Origin: Dysgonomonas hofstadii
GTDB lineage: Bacteria; Bacteroidota; Bacteroidia; Bacteroidales; Dysgonomonadaceae
Reading direction: 5' to 3'
Assembly: GCF_014196915.1 (NCBI RefSeq)
Contig: NZ_JACIEP010000017.1
Span: forward strand, 21,037-85,036
DNA: 64,000 nucleotides
A model generated the notes under the pieces. The model searched no databases. It had not been told where the DNA came from and was given only the letters and a program-made list of their open reading frames with translations. Below, piece after piece: positions 34,842 through 44,117 of this stretch. How positions within the stretch are numbered: the stretch's first letter is position 1; every line of letters starts with the position of its first letter. The position numbers and the translations under genes were made by a program.

Positions 34842-35456
34842 TTATTCATCTAACTGTAGCATTCCCTTTATCCACATCGGAATAAGCTTACGCCTTTCTT
34901 CAAGGAAGCCTGATATATTGTCAATATTCGTATCATAGAGGTATACTATCAGCGGACGTGCAATAACCGGCATCACCGATAATGATATTGTGTTCAGCAT
35001 AATATGTAATGGAGACATTTTAATTCCTTTTTTGTTGAGCTGCTCGTTTATCTGGTGGAAAAGGCAACTTTCAACCAGCATGTCTTTAGCAATGCCTCCT
35101 TCTTTTATCATTCTTCCTGAATCTACCTGTAATTCATTAAGGACAAACAAAGCCAGATTAGGATTTCCTTTTATAACATCAATATAACCATCGACTATCA
35201 GGTCTATTTTATAGGACAGCGAAGTTGTGGGATCACTTATTATTTGACGCAGGAAAGAAAACATTTCGGAAATGCTCTCTATCATTATAATATGGAAAAG
35301 ATTTTCCTTACTACGAAAATAATAATGGAGTAGAGCCGAATTTATTCCTGCAGCTTCTGCTATTTCCCGGGTGCGGACCGCATCAAACCCCTTTTCCTGA
35401 AAAAGCCTTTTGGCTGTTTCTTTTATACGGTTTTCGGTATTGTCATCCTTATGCAT
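34842..35456 (-). CDS. TetR/AcrR-family transcriptional repressor
   Basis: The 204-residue protein has the TetR helix-turn-helix at about 10-55 (RIKETAKRLFQEKGFDAVRTREIAEAAGINSALLHYYFRSKENLF) and an all-helical ligand domain. It is the first gene of the exporter operon, as CecR is next to ybhGFSR in E. coli. A -7 box lies 26 bases upstream and a 29-bp imperfect palindrome directly abuts it, so autorepression relieved by an exporter substrate is the natural model. Confidence 0.92.
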   Translation of the reverse strand: MHKDDNTENRIKETAKRLFQEKGFDAVRTREIAEAAGINSALLHYYFRSKENLFHIIMIESISEMFSFLRQIISDPTTSLSYKIDLIVDGYIDVIKGNPNLALFVLNELQVDSGRMIKEGGIAKDMLVESCLFHQINEQLNKKGIKMSPLHIMLNTISLSVMPVIARPLIVYLYDTNIDNISGFLEERRKLIPMWIKGMLQLDE

Positions 35457-35481
35457 AATTTTATCATTTATTGATTATGCA

Positions 35482-35489
35482 CAAAGTTA
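35482..35489 (-). promoter_or_regulatory. -7 box (TAACTTTG) of the TetR/exporter operon
   Basis: The plus strand reads CAAAGTTA, giving a perfect TAnnTTTG on the minus strand 26 bases from the TetR start codon. Confidence 0.65.
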
Positions 35490-35518
35490 AATCAATCAAT
35501 TAATTTAATTATTTGATT
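35490..35518. promoter_or_regulatory. Candidate TetR operator
   Basis: AATCAATCAATTAA at 35490-35503 and TTAATTATTTGATT at 35505-35518 are complementary at 12 of 14 positions around a single central T. The site fills the spacer and -33 region directly upstream of the -7 box, which fits repression by steric block. AT-richness makes chance palindromes easier, so certainty is moderate. Confidence 0.55.
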
Positions 35519-35576
35519 AAAACATATTTTAACTACAATATATTAAAACCATAAAAACGGAATACTCTTCTCTTAT

Positions 35577-35666
35577 TGTCATGTTGAGGAACGAAACATC
35601 TATTTTAAGAGATTCTTCACTTCGTTCAGAAACAACGTTCTACGGAACGAAGTGCAGTCAATGACA
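35577..35666. repeat. MITE-like repeat bounded by TGTCA...TGACA, copy 1
   Basis: TGTCATGTTGAGGAACGAAACATCT is followed by AAGAGATTCTTCACTTCGTTCAGA and ends ...CAATGACA. The same consensus occurs in the opposite orientation at 53339-53406. It has no coding capacity. It occupies much of the 289-base gap between the TetR operon and the RecD-like gene. Confidence 0.65.
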
Positions 35667-35745
35667 AAGGGTGTATTTGCTTCAGAGACAGCTATAATAA
35701 CAAAAGAGGCTTTAATCCTTTATATAGAATACTTCAAAAAATATT

Positions 35746-37155
35746 TTATTCAAATTCATCCGGTAGATTTACCAGATAAAGTTTATTGCTGGCACGTGTA
35801 ATTGCAGTATAAAGCCAGCGATAGAAGTTTATGCCCAAATGCTCTTCTGAAATATATCCCAGATCAAGAAATACATTCCTCCATTCTCCACCCTGTGCTT
35901 TGTGGCATGTAACAGCATATGCAAATTTAACTTGTAAAGCGTTGTAGAAAGGATCGACTTTCAGTTTTTTCATTTTTCCGGCTCTGGTCGATATATCGGC
36001 ATAATCCTCCAATACGTTCAGAAACAATTCTTCTGATCGTTCTTTAGTCAGTCCTGCCGCATCGGAATGGAGGGTATCCATCAATATTTTCACCTCCAGT
36101 TCGATATCGTAGTCAAGACTCCGAATCAATACTTCACAAAACCGGAATCCGTAAAGATCTTGTTCTCGCCGTACCCGCAATACTTCTACAATCTCCCCAT
36201 TAGCCAGAAAATCAACATTCTCTACATTCTCCGTCCAATAATAGTTATTCTTTGTAATCATCAGCATATCACCGGGAGATAATTCTTCCTCCCGGTATAG
36301 AATACGATTCCGAACTCCCTGATTATAGATATTGCATCTTTTATTGGAACGTGAGATAATCATCGTATTCTCAAGGCCTTCCTTATCATAAGAAGATGAG
36401 ATTTCGTCAATCAGATCTTCGCCTGAAATTTTTACAATATCCGCAAAGTTTTTTAGTTTCAGCTTGGGATAAGCTTCAGTCTTTCCTTTTGTAAGGGCAT
36501 TACGAATAGCCGTCGCATTTCGCAATATTCCCGAACCTTCGGCTTGCCGTACAATTTGCGACAACATGGCGCTATGCACTTCAAGTCCGTATCCGGCTAA
36601 CTCCGAAACTTGCAGGGCGGGGCTGTCTTCCTCTCCTACCGGTGGTAGCTGAGCTGTATCTCCGATCAAGAGTATGCGGCAGTTTTCGCCAGAGTATACA
36701 AAATGAATCAGATCGTCCAATAAACGTCCTGTGCCGAAATAGGAATCGAGTCCGTTATTGCTGATCATCGACGCTTCATCTACAATGAACAATGTGTCTT
36801 TATGCAGATTATCCATTAATCCGAAATTGCCCAACTCTCCCGAATACTTTTGTTGACGGTATATTTTCTTATGAATAGTAAAAGCCGGATGGTTTGAATA
36901 AGAAGAGAAAACCTTTGCCGCACGGCCTGTAGGTGCCAACAGTACTGTTTTCTGTTTAAAATCGGTCATCGTTTTCACCAAAGCCCCCAATAGAGAAGAC
37001 TTACCCGTTCCGGCAAATCCCCTAAGGAGAAAGATTGATTCTTCCTTTTGCAAGAAAAGAAAATCCACTATTTTATCCAGAGCGATTTCCTGCTCCTGAG
37101 TAGGTTCGAAAGGGAAATTTTCTTTTATTTTTTCTTTAAAGAACTTGCTGATCAT
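35746..37155 (-). CDS. RecD-like superfamily 1B DNA helicase
   Basis: The 469-residue protein has Walker A GFAGTGKSS (46-54), a DEASM Walker B, motif III GDTAQLPPVGEEDSPAL, an SH3-like insertion (about 290-380) and the C-terminal motifs YAVTCHKAQGGEW and YTAITRAS. It is the short, RecBC-independent RecD2-like form without an N-terminal extension. It probably unwinds DNA 5'-3' during repair or recombination. A -7 box lies 24 bases upstream, back-to-back with that of the divergent DUF3822 gene. Confidence 0.9.
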   Translation of the reverse strand: MISKFFKEKIKENFPFEPTQEQEIALDKIVDFLFLQKEESIFLLRGFAGTGKSSLLGALVKTMTDFKQKTVLLAPTGRAAKVFSSYSNHPAFTIHKKIYRQQKYSGELGNFGLMDNLHKDTLFIVDEASMISNNGLDSYFGTGRLLDDLIHFVYSGENCRILLIGDTAQLPPVGEEDSPALQVSELAGYGLEVHSAMLSQIVRQAEGSGILRNATAIRNALTKGKTEAYPKLKLKNFADIVKISGEDLIDEISSSYDKEGLENTMIISRSNKRCNIYNQGVRNRILYREEELSPGDMLMITKNNYYWTENVENVDFLANGEIVEVLRVRREQDLYGFRFCEVLIRSLDYDIELEVKILMDTLHSDAAGLTKERSEELFLNVLEDYADISTRAGKMKKLKVDPFYNALQVKFAYAVTCHKAQGGEWRNVFLDLGYISEEHLGINFYRWLYTAITRASNKLYLVNLPDEFE

Positions 37156-37178
37156 TATTACCGGATTGAATTGAAGAT

Positions 37179-37215
37179 CAAAAGTAGCAGATAAAAATAT
37201 CTTTTTCTAACTTTG
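37179..37215. promoter_or_regulatory. Divergent promoters of the RecD-like and DUF3822-rsmD genes
   Basis: CAAAAGTA at 37179-37186 is a minus-strand TACTTTTG facing the helicase. TAACTTTG at 37208-37215 is a plus-strand -7 box 20 bases before the DUF3822 start. The two boxes are only 21 bases apart, so the polymerases could compete. Confidence 0.6.
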
Positions 37216-37234
37216 CATCTACAAAATACAGATT

Positions 37235-38044
37235 ATGTTCTTACCAGACAATATAGATCTCGGGCAACCGGAAAAGTATATACTCTCTATACGGATAGCC
37301 GCTGATTGCTTCATGTTTTCCATTGTTGAACCGGGAAACGAGAAAGTATATTGCCTGAGGGAAACAACTTTTTCGCCGAACAATGATCTGCTGAACAACA
37401 TAAAACGGATTATATTCGACCTGAATTTCCTCACCCAGGAGTTTAAACAAACGAATGTTATTTTCGTCTCGAAAGAATATGACCTTATCCCTGCGCCATA
37501 TTTTGAAATAAAGAATCAAAAGACGCTTCATGATTTTACCAATACCAATAAGGCAGGGCATCTACTTTCAGGCCTACTGGATGGGCAGGATGTTATCGTT
37601 TCATATAATGTGGAACAGGACATTTACGAGTTCCTTTCGCGCAACCTGTGGAGTCCTCACTTTTTCCACCATACACATCTGATGATAAACTGGCTGGAAG
37701 ATAAAGACAGGCTGAAAGGACTGTATCCGAAAATGTATACCTATTTTCATGATGGATTGATGGATATTTTCTGCTTTTCGGGCAGAAAACTGATCCATAG
37801 CCTGACATACAAGAACGAACCTGCACAAAACCAGCTTTATTTCATCCTGAAACTATGGGAATGTTCGGGCTTCGATCAGATGAGCGACAACCTGTTCATT
37901 ATCGGGAACGCAGAAAAACTGCTGACAAAACATCTTGAAGAATATATCAAAAATATAGAATATATAAATATTCCCAGTGAAGCTTATCTGTGGAGCGATG
38001 ACGCGCAGAAAGCCCCGATAGACCTGTTGACTTTGGCATTATGA
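37235..38044 (+). CDS. DUF3822 family protein
   Basis: The 269-residue protein matches DUF3822, a Bacteroidota family with an ASKHA/actin-like appearance: two similar beta-rich halves, the second starting near FHDGLMDIFCFSGRKLIHSLTY. It has no signal peptide. Its stop codon overlaps the start of rsmD in ATGA, and this pairing is typical of Bacteroidales, but no direct functional link is known. Confidence 0.82.
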   Translation: MFLPDNIDLGQPEKYILSIRIAADCFMFSIVEPGNEKVYCLRETTFSPNNDLLNNIKRIIFDLNFLTQEFKQTNVIFVSKEYDLIPAPYFEIKNQKTLHDFTNTNKAGHLLSGLLDGQDVIVSYNVEQDIYEFLSRNLWSPHFFHHTHLMINWLEDKDRLKGLYPKMYTYFHDGLMDIFCFSGRKLIHSLTYKNEPAQNQLYFILKLWECSGFDQMSDNLFIIGNAEKLLTKHLEEYIKNIEYINIPSEAYLWSDDAQKAPIDLLTLAL

Positions 38045-38583
38045 GAATTGTAAGCGGAAAATATAAAGGACGGCGGTTCGATCCGCCAAAAAGTTTTAAG
38101 GCACGGCCGACAACCGATATTGCGAAGGAAAGCCTGTTCAATATATTGAATAACATGATCGATTGGGAAGATACTACCGCCCTCGACCTTTTTGGCGGTA
38201 CAGGAAGTATCAGCTTCGAGCTTATTTCGAGAGGCTGTCCCAGAGTAGTTTGTGTGGAAAAGAATTTTAATCACACTTCATTCATAGAAAAAATCAAAAG
38301 CGACTTAAAAATAGGATCGGAAATGCAACTGGTAAAAACCGACGTATTCGTCTTTCTTGAACATTATAAAGAACAATTCGACCTTATTTTCGCCGATCCG
38401 CCCTACGATCTGAAAAACTTTGAAGATGTCCCCAGACTTATATTTGAAAAGGGTTTATTGAGGCCTGATGGAATATTCATTCTCGAACACTCTAAGGAAT
38501 ACGATTTTTCAGAGTATCTGCTATTTAAAGAAAAACGTGTATATGGAAGTGTGAATTTCAGTCTGTTTACCCCTATTGAATAA
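38041..38583 (+). CDS. rsmD: 16S rRNA (guanine(966)-N2)-methyltransferase
   Basis: The 180-residue Rossmann methyltransferase shows the N-terminal RsmD signature MRIVSGKYKGRRFDPPKSF. It also has the RPTTDIAKESLFNIL segment, the SAM motif LDLFGGTGSIS (48-58) and the catalytic DPPY (119-122). It methylates G966 of 16S rRNA during small-subunit assembly. It is translationally coupled to DUF3822. Confidence 0.93.
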   Translation: MRIVSGKYKGRRFDPPKSFKARPTTDIAKESLFNILNNMIDWEDTTALDLFGGTGSISFELISRGCPRVVCVEKNFNHTSFIEKIKSDLKIGSEMQLVKTDVFVFLEHYKEQFDLIFADPPYDLKNFEDVPRLIFEKGLLRPDGIFILEHSKEYDFSEYLLFKEKRVYGSVNFSLFTPIE

Positions 38584-38626
38584 TCTGTTGTAGAAATTGT
38601 TTCAGGTTTCGTAATGAAACTTATAT

Positions 38627-38698
38627 AAAAAAGAAAAGGTTGTCATCACGACAACCAATCTTCATTGTTAACCTTAAATCTAATACCATGAAAAACAC
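38627..38698 (-). ncRNA. Putative small RNA, copy C of a three-copy family
   Basis: The -7 box TATCTTTG is at plus 38703-38710 and the terminator stem at plus 38638-38656, with a T-rich tail on the minus strand. It follows the DUF5686 gene on the same strand but has its own promoter-like sequence. The predicted transcript is identical to copy B. Upstream similarity continues beyond the box to the AACAT/TTTAACTT stretch near 38760. Confidence 0.7.
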
Positions 38699-38810
38699 AG
38701 TACAAAGATAGTATATTTTTATGTTATAAAACATGTTTTGCTGTTTTTCTTTTATTTTATAACATTGTTTAACTTTTAAACATATGTTTTACAGCATATT
38801 TTAGATTCTA

Positions 38811-41264
38811 TTAATCTACAAATCTCTTAATTGCATCCCAATCCAACAAAATACGAATTCCAAAATCCTGGTACTTTCCCTTTCTGAAAGAGACAAAAGC
38901 CCCCAGATTAATAATTTTCTGCAGATTTACAGAATATCCGGCTTCTGTATACAACCTCATATCGGGAGTATACAAATTTTTGAGATGCAGGGTTTCACTG
39001 AACATTTTTCCCTGCAGGAACGGCAATCTCTTCAACAATATATACTGGCTCTCGTAATTAATATTGGAACTTAACCAATGCTTATTAGTAGAAGCTATAT
39101 AATTATCGAGCAACATGAATGAGGTGAAAGGCGATTTGAAATTGACAGTAACATCAGACGTATTGAAATGATTGAAATCGGCAAAATGTATTTTATCCTT
39201 ATTTCCTAGAAAACTACCTCCTTCCAGAATATAATTCAGATTACTGAATTCACTCAATTTTATATTCTGCTGTATTCCTCCATATAACTTATGATAACGG
39301 GCATTGCTTGTCTGCCACGACGAAAATGCATGGGAATACCGTATATAAAATGTAGGAGAGGCGTATCTCACATAATATTTCGAACCATTGTAGACCGAAT
39401 AATACGCATAAGGCGTATAATTAAACCCTATGTTAACTGCTGTTTTATCAAACCGGTCGTCGGGAAAAATATTTGGTCTTATTTTGCTTTTCTTTCCCCA
39501 TGTATAGTCTGTTGTGTTGGACAATCCTGATCGCCGGGCAATTTCGAAGCCGGTAATCATTGTCAATCCGTTACTTATATCAATATTATTAACCGCAGAA
39601 ACAAAATCTTTCTGGTAGAAGTAATTATAGTTTTTACCATAAAGGAGTGAGCTGGAGAAATTATTGAGCCGGTGAATACCCTCCGGATTAAAATTCTCAC
39701 TGGTAGAACCGCCACTTATATGCAGGTGTCCCAACCTCATAGGAGCATAATGAAGATGAATATCCCCGCCCCCGATAAATCTTTTCCTTGATAATGCGTA
39801 ATATATATAGGGAGATACTTTCAGTTTATTACGCTTACCTATTTTACTTTCCACATCGAAGGATTGTCCCAGCCACAAACCGTCCACAAAATTATATTCT
39901 TTCAGCGCTCCCTGTATCAGCCCGTCATACCGGATTACAACCCTGCCCGAATCGATCCCTATCTCCCCTCCGCTTATAAGATCACCCGGAGAGAATGCCG
40001 GATTGTGAAATTCTTTACGGACTGAATCCAGATGCTGTTGTATAGAATCTTTCTTTATAAGCGTTGAAATTTCTCTTCCGTCTAAAGGCACTGCTCTTAT
40101 ACCATCCCAATAAGCAGAATCTCTTTTGGTGGCAAGACTGTCTGACACGATAGTATAGAGAGAATCCCTGCGGGCTATTTCGAAATTACGTTTCTTTTTT
40201 GCCCCGTCTGCTCCCAGCTGTTGAACTATTTGATCATTAATCTTCAAATCGGCATAAGTTACAGATGTATAGTAATTCATCACAGCCTCAATGCCCAAGA
40301 AACTAATATTCGACATAATAAGATATGTAACAGGCAGATACACATTCACTCCAAGCTCCCTGAATGTCACATTATAACTTTGCTTTACTCCATATGCACT
40401 TGTATTGAGTTCGGCTGAATAAATATGCCATGTATTATCTGCAATATAAATATACCCATCGAACAGTATCGGATCTTTCAATTTAGGCTCGACTTTGATC
40501 TTATTTACTTCCAATCCGTTTTCTTCAAAAAAGCCCTCGTACCTGAACCGGTAATATGAAAAAGCCTTAGGGTTAAGTGGAGAAACATACATTCCTACCT
40601 TTGGCATATAAAGAGAAGAATTAATCAGTCCGACGGCATCATCCGATTTCATATTATCCGGTATACTACTCGAAAAGGCCTTCACTGTTTGTTTATATTT
40701 ATCGGGTGCAGTGTAATGTACTTCATTGTAAGATTCCTGCACGAACAATTGGTCTTTAAATTCAGATAATTTCACGCCTTCCTCACTTTTGGCCATCCTG
40801 TCAATCAAAGAGGAAACTTTCAACAATTCACCATTTGCTTTTATATAAACATCCGCAGTGTATTCTTTAACGGCTCCGGCATATACAGGCGCTTTTTCTA
40901 TTGCTTTGCGCATAATCGGATAAGCGGGATCCTCCTGATTAGATATAGTTACTTCTTTTAGGGTAAAGGGAGCTTCTTCCAATGATATATCTACAACTGC
41001 AATTTCATTTTCTTTAATATAAACCTTTCGCTCCACGCTTTTGTACCCCAGACATTTATACTCTACACTAAAGTTACCCGGCCTCAGTGTTGCCTGATAA
41101 TACCCGTCCTCGTTACAAACAAGTCCCTGATTCATTTCCCTGATATAAACAGAACTGCCATACAGAGGTTCTCCGGCTTTGTCCGTGATACGCCCTTTCA
41201 GATTTTGGGCACTTATATTAATTGATAACAACAAGATACTTACAACAAGGCCTATTTTTGTCAT
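38811..41264 (-). CDS. DUF5686 / carboxypeptidase-like regulatory domain outer-membrane protein
   Basis: The 817-residue protein has a signal peptide (ending SINISAQ) and an N-terminal carboxypeptidase-D-like regulatory domain (20-105, LKGRITDKAGEPLYGSSVYI). A DUF5686 region with many beta strands forms the remainder. It ends in aromatic-rich strands (FGIRILLDWDAIKRFVD), suggesting an outer-membrane barrel. It is monocistronic. Function is unknown; family members are widespread in Bacteroidota and lack the TonB-receptor plug. Confidence 0.85.
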   Translation of the reverse strand: MTKIGLVVSILLLSINISAQNLKGRITDKAGEPLYGSSVYIREMNQGLVCNEDGYYQATLRPGNFSVEYKCLGYKSVERKVYIKENEIAVVDISLEEAPFTLKEVTISNQEDPAYPIMRKAIEKAPVYAGAVKEYTADVYIKANGELLKVSSLIDRMAKSEEGVKLSEFKDQLFVQESYNEVHYTAPDKYKQTVKAFSSSIPDNMKSDDAVGLINSSLYMPKVGMYVSPLNPKAFSYYRFRYEGFFEENGLEVNKIKVEPKLKDPILFDGYIYIADNTWHIYSAELNTSAYGVKQSYNVTFRELGVNVYLPVTYLIMSNISFLGIEAVMNYYTSVTYADLKINDQIVQQLGADGAKKKRNFEIARRDSLYTIVSDSLATKRDSAYWDGIRAVPLDGREISTLIKKDSIQQHLDSVRKEFHNPAFSPGDLISGGEIGIDSGRVVIRYDGLIQGALKEYNFVDGLWLGQSFDVESKIGKRNKLKVSPYIYYALSRKRFIGGGDIHLHYAPMRLGHLHISGGSTSENFNPEGIHRLNNFSSSLLYGKNYNYFYQKDFVSAVNNIDISNGLTMITGFEIARRSGLSNTTDYTWGKKSKIRPNIFPDDRFDKTAVNIGFNYTPYAYYSVYNGSKYYVRYASPTFYIRYSHAFSSWQTSNARYHKLYGGIQQNIKLSEFSNLNYILEGGSFLGNKDKIHFADFNHFNTSDVTVNFKSPFTSFMLLDNYIASTNKHWLSSNINYESQYILLKRLPFLQGKMFSETLHLKNLYTPDMRLYTEAGYSVNLQKIINLGAFVSFRKGKYQDFGIRILLDWDAIKRFVD

Positions 41265-41383
41265 AGTTCATTTAGATATAATTTGTAAAACAGATAAGTT
41301 CTTAAATATGTCGCATCTGGCAAAACAAAGTCACAAAAATGTTACATTATTTCCATATATCACATAAAACGAGATTATTTTAT

Positions 41384-41391
41384 TATTTTTG
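41384..41391 (+). promoter_or_regulatory. -7 box (TATTTTTG) of aspartokinase
   Basis: This is a perfect TAnnTTTG 35 bases upstream of the ATG at 41427. Confidence 0.6.
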
Positions 41392-41426
41392 CGCAAATTA
41401 AAACCATTACAAACCGATAAGATAAA

Positions 41427-42812
41427 ATGCTTACAGTAGAGAAGATTGGTGGCACATCGATGTCCCAGTTCAAAGACGTTTTAGAAAATGTGATCATCGG
41501 CAAAAGAAAACCCGACGAAATGTATAATCGCATTTTCGTAGTATCTGCATACAACAACGTGACCAACTGGTTACTGGAACATAAAAAAACGGGAGAGCCC
41601 GGAGTATATGTCCAGTTTCTCGAAAACAGCGATTATAGCATAGGGCTGGACAGTCTGCGTCAACGGCTTTTAGATATAAATAAAGGATTTGAAGAAATAG
41701 GCCTGAACCTGAAAGAGGCAAGTGAATTCATTACATATCGCATAGAACAGGCGAAGACAATGCTGCACAGCCTGAATAAGGTTATGGCTTCGGGTTATGT
41801 AAACGCCGACGACATATGCCTTGCTGCCCGTGAAATACTGGCGTCGATAGGAGAAGCCCATTCGGCATGGAATACAGTTAATATTCTAAATAACAACGAC
41901 ATACACGCCCGGTTCATAGACCTCTGCGGGTTTAATGACTCACTGCCACTGACTATCGACGAACGCATACACAGGGCGTTTAAAGGAATAGATTTCAGCA
42001 AAGACATGTGTATCGTTACCGGCTACACTAAAGGTACTGAAGGCATTATGCGGGCATTCGACCGTGGTTATACAGAAGTTACTTTTAGCAAAGTGGCCGT
42101 TGAGGTGAAAGCAAATGAAGCAATTATCCACAAAGAATATCACCTGTCAAGCGCTGATCCTAACATTGTAGGAGTAGGAAAAACCGTTCCGGTAGGACGT
42201 ACCAATTATATCATCGCCGATCAGCTGGCAGATATAGGCATGGAAGCAATCCACCCCAAAGCGGCTAAACCACTTGAACTGGCAAATATCAATATCCGGA
42301 TAAAAAACACTTTTGAGCCCGAACACCCGGGAACCCTCATAACAAAAGATTACATTTCACAGATACCCAAGATTGAAATTGTTTCGGGAACAAACAAAGT
42401 GCTGGCAATCGAGATACACGATCCCATGATGGTCGGAGAAGTTGGTTTTGACCTCCGCATCATGCAAATCTTTGCAAAATACGGAGTAAGTTATATACTA
42501 AAGTCTACCAACGCCAATTCCATAACAATGGTAGTATGGGACAATTACAAATCGAGAGAACTGATCAGTGATCTCGAAGCCAATTTTTACCAGGTGATAA
42601 CAGAGCGTGTTGCTATCGTATGCGTTATGGGCACGAATATAGCCTTACCAGGATTCCTTTACAGAGCCGCTAAAGCGCTTTACGACAGAGGCATAAACGT
42701 AGAAAGCTTCGGACAATCGCTCCGTCAGGTCAATATGCAATTTGTCATAAAAAGAGAATCATACAAAGATGCAGTTATTGCCCTAAATGACGAGCTATGC
42801 ATTGAGAAATAG
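41427..42812 (+). CDS. Aspartate kinase
   Basis: The 461-residue monofunctional aspartokinase has an N-terminal amino-acid kinase domain (VEKIGGTSMSQF for the usual KFGGTS; VTGYTKGTEGIMRAFDRGYTEVTFSKVA; HPKAAKPLELANINIRIKNT) and C-terminal ACT domains from about residue 325. It phosphorylates aspartate, the first step toward lysine, threonine, methionine and diaminopimelate. The kinase motifs are diverged from the canonical ones (for example TFSKVA for the common TLGRGGSD), so activity should be confirmed. It stands alone with its own promoter and terminator. Confidence 0.85.
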   Translation: MLTVEKIGGTSMSQFKDVLENVIIGKRKPDEMYNRIFVVSAYNNVTNWLLEHKKTGEPGVYVQFLENSDYSIGLDSLRQRLLDINKGFEEIGLNLKEASEFITYRIEQAKTMLHSLNKVMASGYVNADDICLAAREILASIGEAHSAWNTVNILNNNDIHARFIDLCGFNDSLPLTIDERIHRAFKGIDFSKDMCIVTGYTKGTEGIMRAFDRGYTEVTFSKVAVEVKANEAIIHKEYHLSSADPNIVGVGKTVPVGRTNYIIADQLADIGMEAIHPKAAKPLELANINIRIKNTFEPEHPGTLITKDYISQIPKIEIVSGTNKVLAIEIHDPMMVGEVGFDLRIMQIFAKYGVSYILKSTNANSITMVVWDNYKSRELISDLEANFYQVITERVAIVCVMGTNIALPGFLYRAAKALYDRGINVESFGQSLRQVNMQFVIKRESYKDAVIALNDELCIEK

Positions 42813-42833
42813 TCTTTAATAAGACTTTTTTTA
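42811..42833 (+). terminator. Terminator after aspartokinase
   Basis: AGTCTT at 42811-42816 pairs with AAGACT at 42821-42826 across TAAT, followed by TTTTTTTATA. The short stem overlaps the stop codon. Confidence 0.65.
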
Positions 42834-43077
42834 TATTTTTTAATTGTGTGGAATCATTTTTAATTCTATTTTTGTTAGCTAGAACAATTAAACGTTTTGG
42901 ATTTAATACCTAGTGGACACATCTAAAAGTAGAAACTCCACATTTACAATTGATTAGATTATTAATTATTTAGAATATATTTTAGTAGGGTTGTTTTTAT
43001 CGAAGAATAAAAATCTATTTTCAACGTTATATTTAACTAAGGGCGTTAATCAGAGTGCAATTTTAGGACAATAATAC

Positions 43078-43107
43078 TTTGAATGAAAAAATGGAATAGT
43101 ATATTTG
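43078..43107 (+). promoter_or_regulatory. Promoter of the exbB-exbD-exbD-tonB operon
   Basis: TTTG at 43078-43081 and TATATTTG at 43100-43107 are 18 bases apart, matching the Bacteroidota TTTG/TAnnTTTG promoter. The leader to the exbB ATG is about 100 bases. The rest of the 403-base gap 42813-43215 is AT-rich and holds nothing else I can name. Confidence 0.7.
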
Positions 43108-43215
43108 TACCCTAAAATGTTACCCTGTAAGGCTTTTTTTGAGCTTGAAATTATTGAATGAACAACAATAAATACAAAAAATTGATTCACTAAACTTAAA
43201 TTATTTATTATCATT

Positions 43216-44037
43216 ATGGAAACTAAAAAACAACAACCAAACCAAAAACCTAGATCAAAAGGTGTTTCTGCTTTCCTAGTAGTTATACTATGTGCTATTG
43301 TCGCGCATCTTTTCTTCTATCTTGTAGCAGGAGCTCCTAGCAATTTCGACGAAAAAGGTCATCCTATAAACGCAAATATGCTGGGAACACTTTATCAGGG
43401 TGGATGGGTAATTCCTATCGTAATCACATTGTTGCTTACTGTATTCACTCTTTCTGTTGAAAGATTCTTCGCTTTGAACAGAGCAGCAGGAAAAGGTAGC
43501 ACTGCAAAATTTGTGATGAATGCAAAAGCTAAATTGGAAGCTGGCGACATCGCAGGTGCAGCAAAATTGTGTGACGAACAAAAGGGTTCGGTTGCAAACA
43601 TCCTTAAAGCAGGTCTTGTAAGATACTCTGACGTTGAAAAACTGACAGATATCCACAACGACGAAAAAGCCGCAATGATTCAAAAAGAAATAGAAGAAGC
43701 TACAACGCTTGAACTTCCATACCTACAACAAAATCTATCGGTTATCGCAACTATTTCCACTCTGGGTACTTTGATGGGACTATTCGGAACGGTACTTGGT
43801 ATGATCAAATCGTTCGGCGCGATGGCTCAGGAAGGAGCTCCAGACTCAACTGTACTTGCATTAGGTATCTCTGAGGCCCTTATGAACACAGCTATGGGTA
43901 TCGGTACAGGTGCTTGTGCAATCGTTTCTTATTCTTACTTCTCAGGAAGAGTTGAAGATATAACTAACGCTGTAGACGAAGTAGGTTTTGCTATCGGCCA
44001 GACTTATACTACACTTCACGGAGGTTTATCTAAATAA
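43216..44037 (+). CDS. exbB: MotA/TolQ/ExbB proton-channel protein
   Basis: The 273-residue membrane protein has one N-terminal membrane segment (about 18-38), a second near 65-82 and the conserved C-terminal pair. LPYLQQNLSVIATISTLGTLMGLFGTVLGMIKSFG and ALGISEALMNTAMGIGTGACAIVSYSYF are diagnostic. ExbB forms the pentameric proton channel that energises TonB through ExbD. It is followed by two exbD genes and tonB, and powers outer-membrane receptors such as the one at 4.3-6.5 kb. Confidence 0.93.
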   Translation: METKKQQPNQKPRSKGVSAFLVVILCAIVAHLFFYLVAGAPSNFDEKGHPINANMLGTLYQGGWVIPIVITLLLTVFTLSVERFFALNRAAGKGSTAKFVMNAKAKLEAGDIAGAAKLCDEQKGSVANILKAGLVRYSDVEKLTDIHNDEKAAMIQKEIEEATTLELPYLQQNLSVIATISTLGTLMGLFGTVLGMIKSFGAMAQEGAPDSTVLALGISEALMNTAMGIGTGACAIVSYSYFSGRVEDITNAVDEVGFAIGQTYTTLHGGLSK

Positions 44038-44117
44038 TTAACATTTTTTCTCATCAGGGTTTATGGAATTCGAAATAAATTCCACTCTAATAAGAAAACA
44101 TAAAGAATAAAAAAGAA

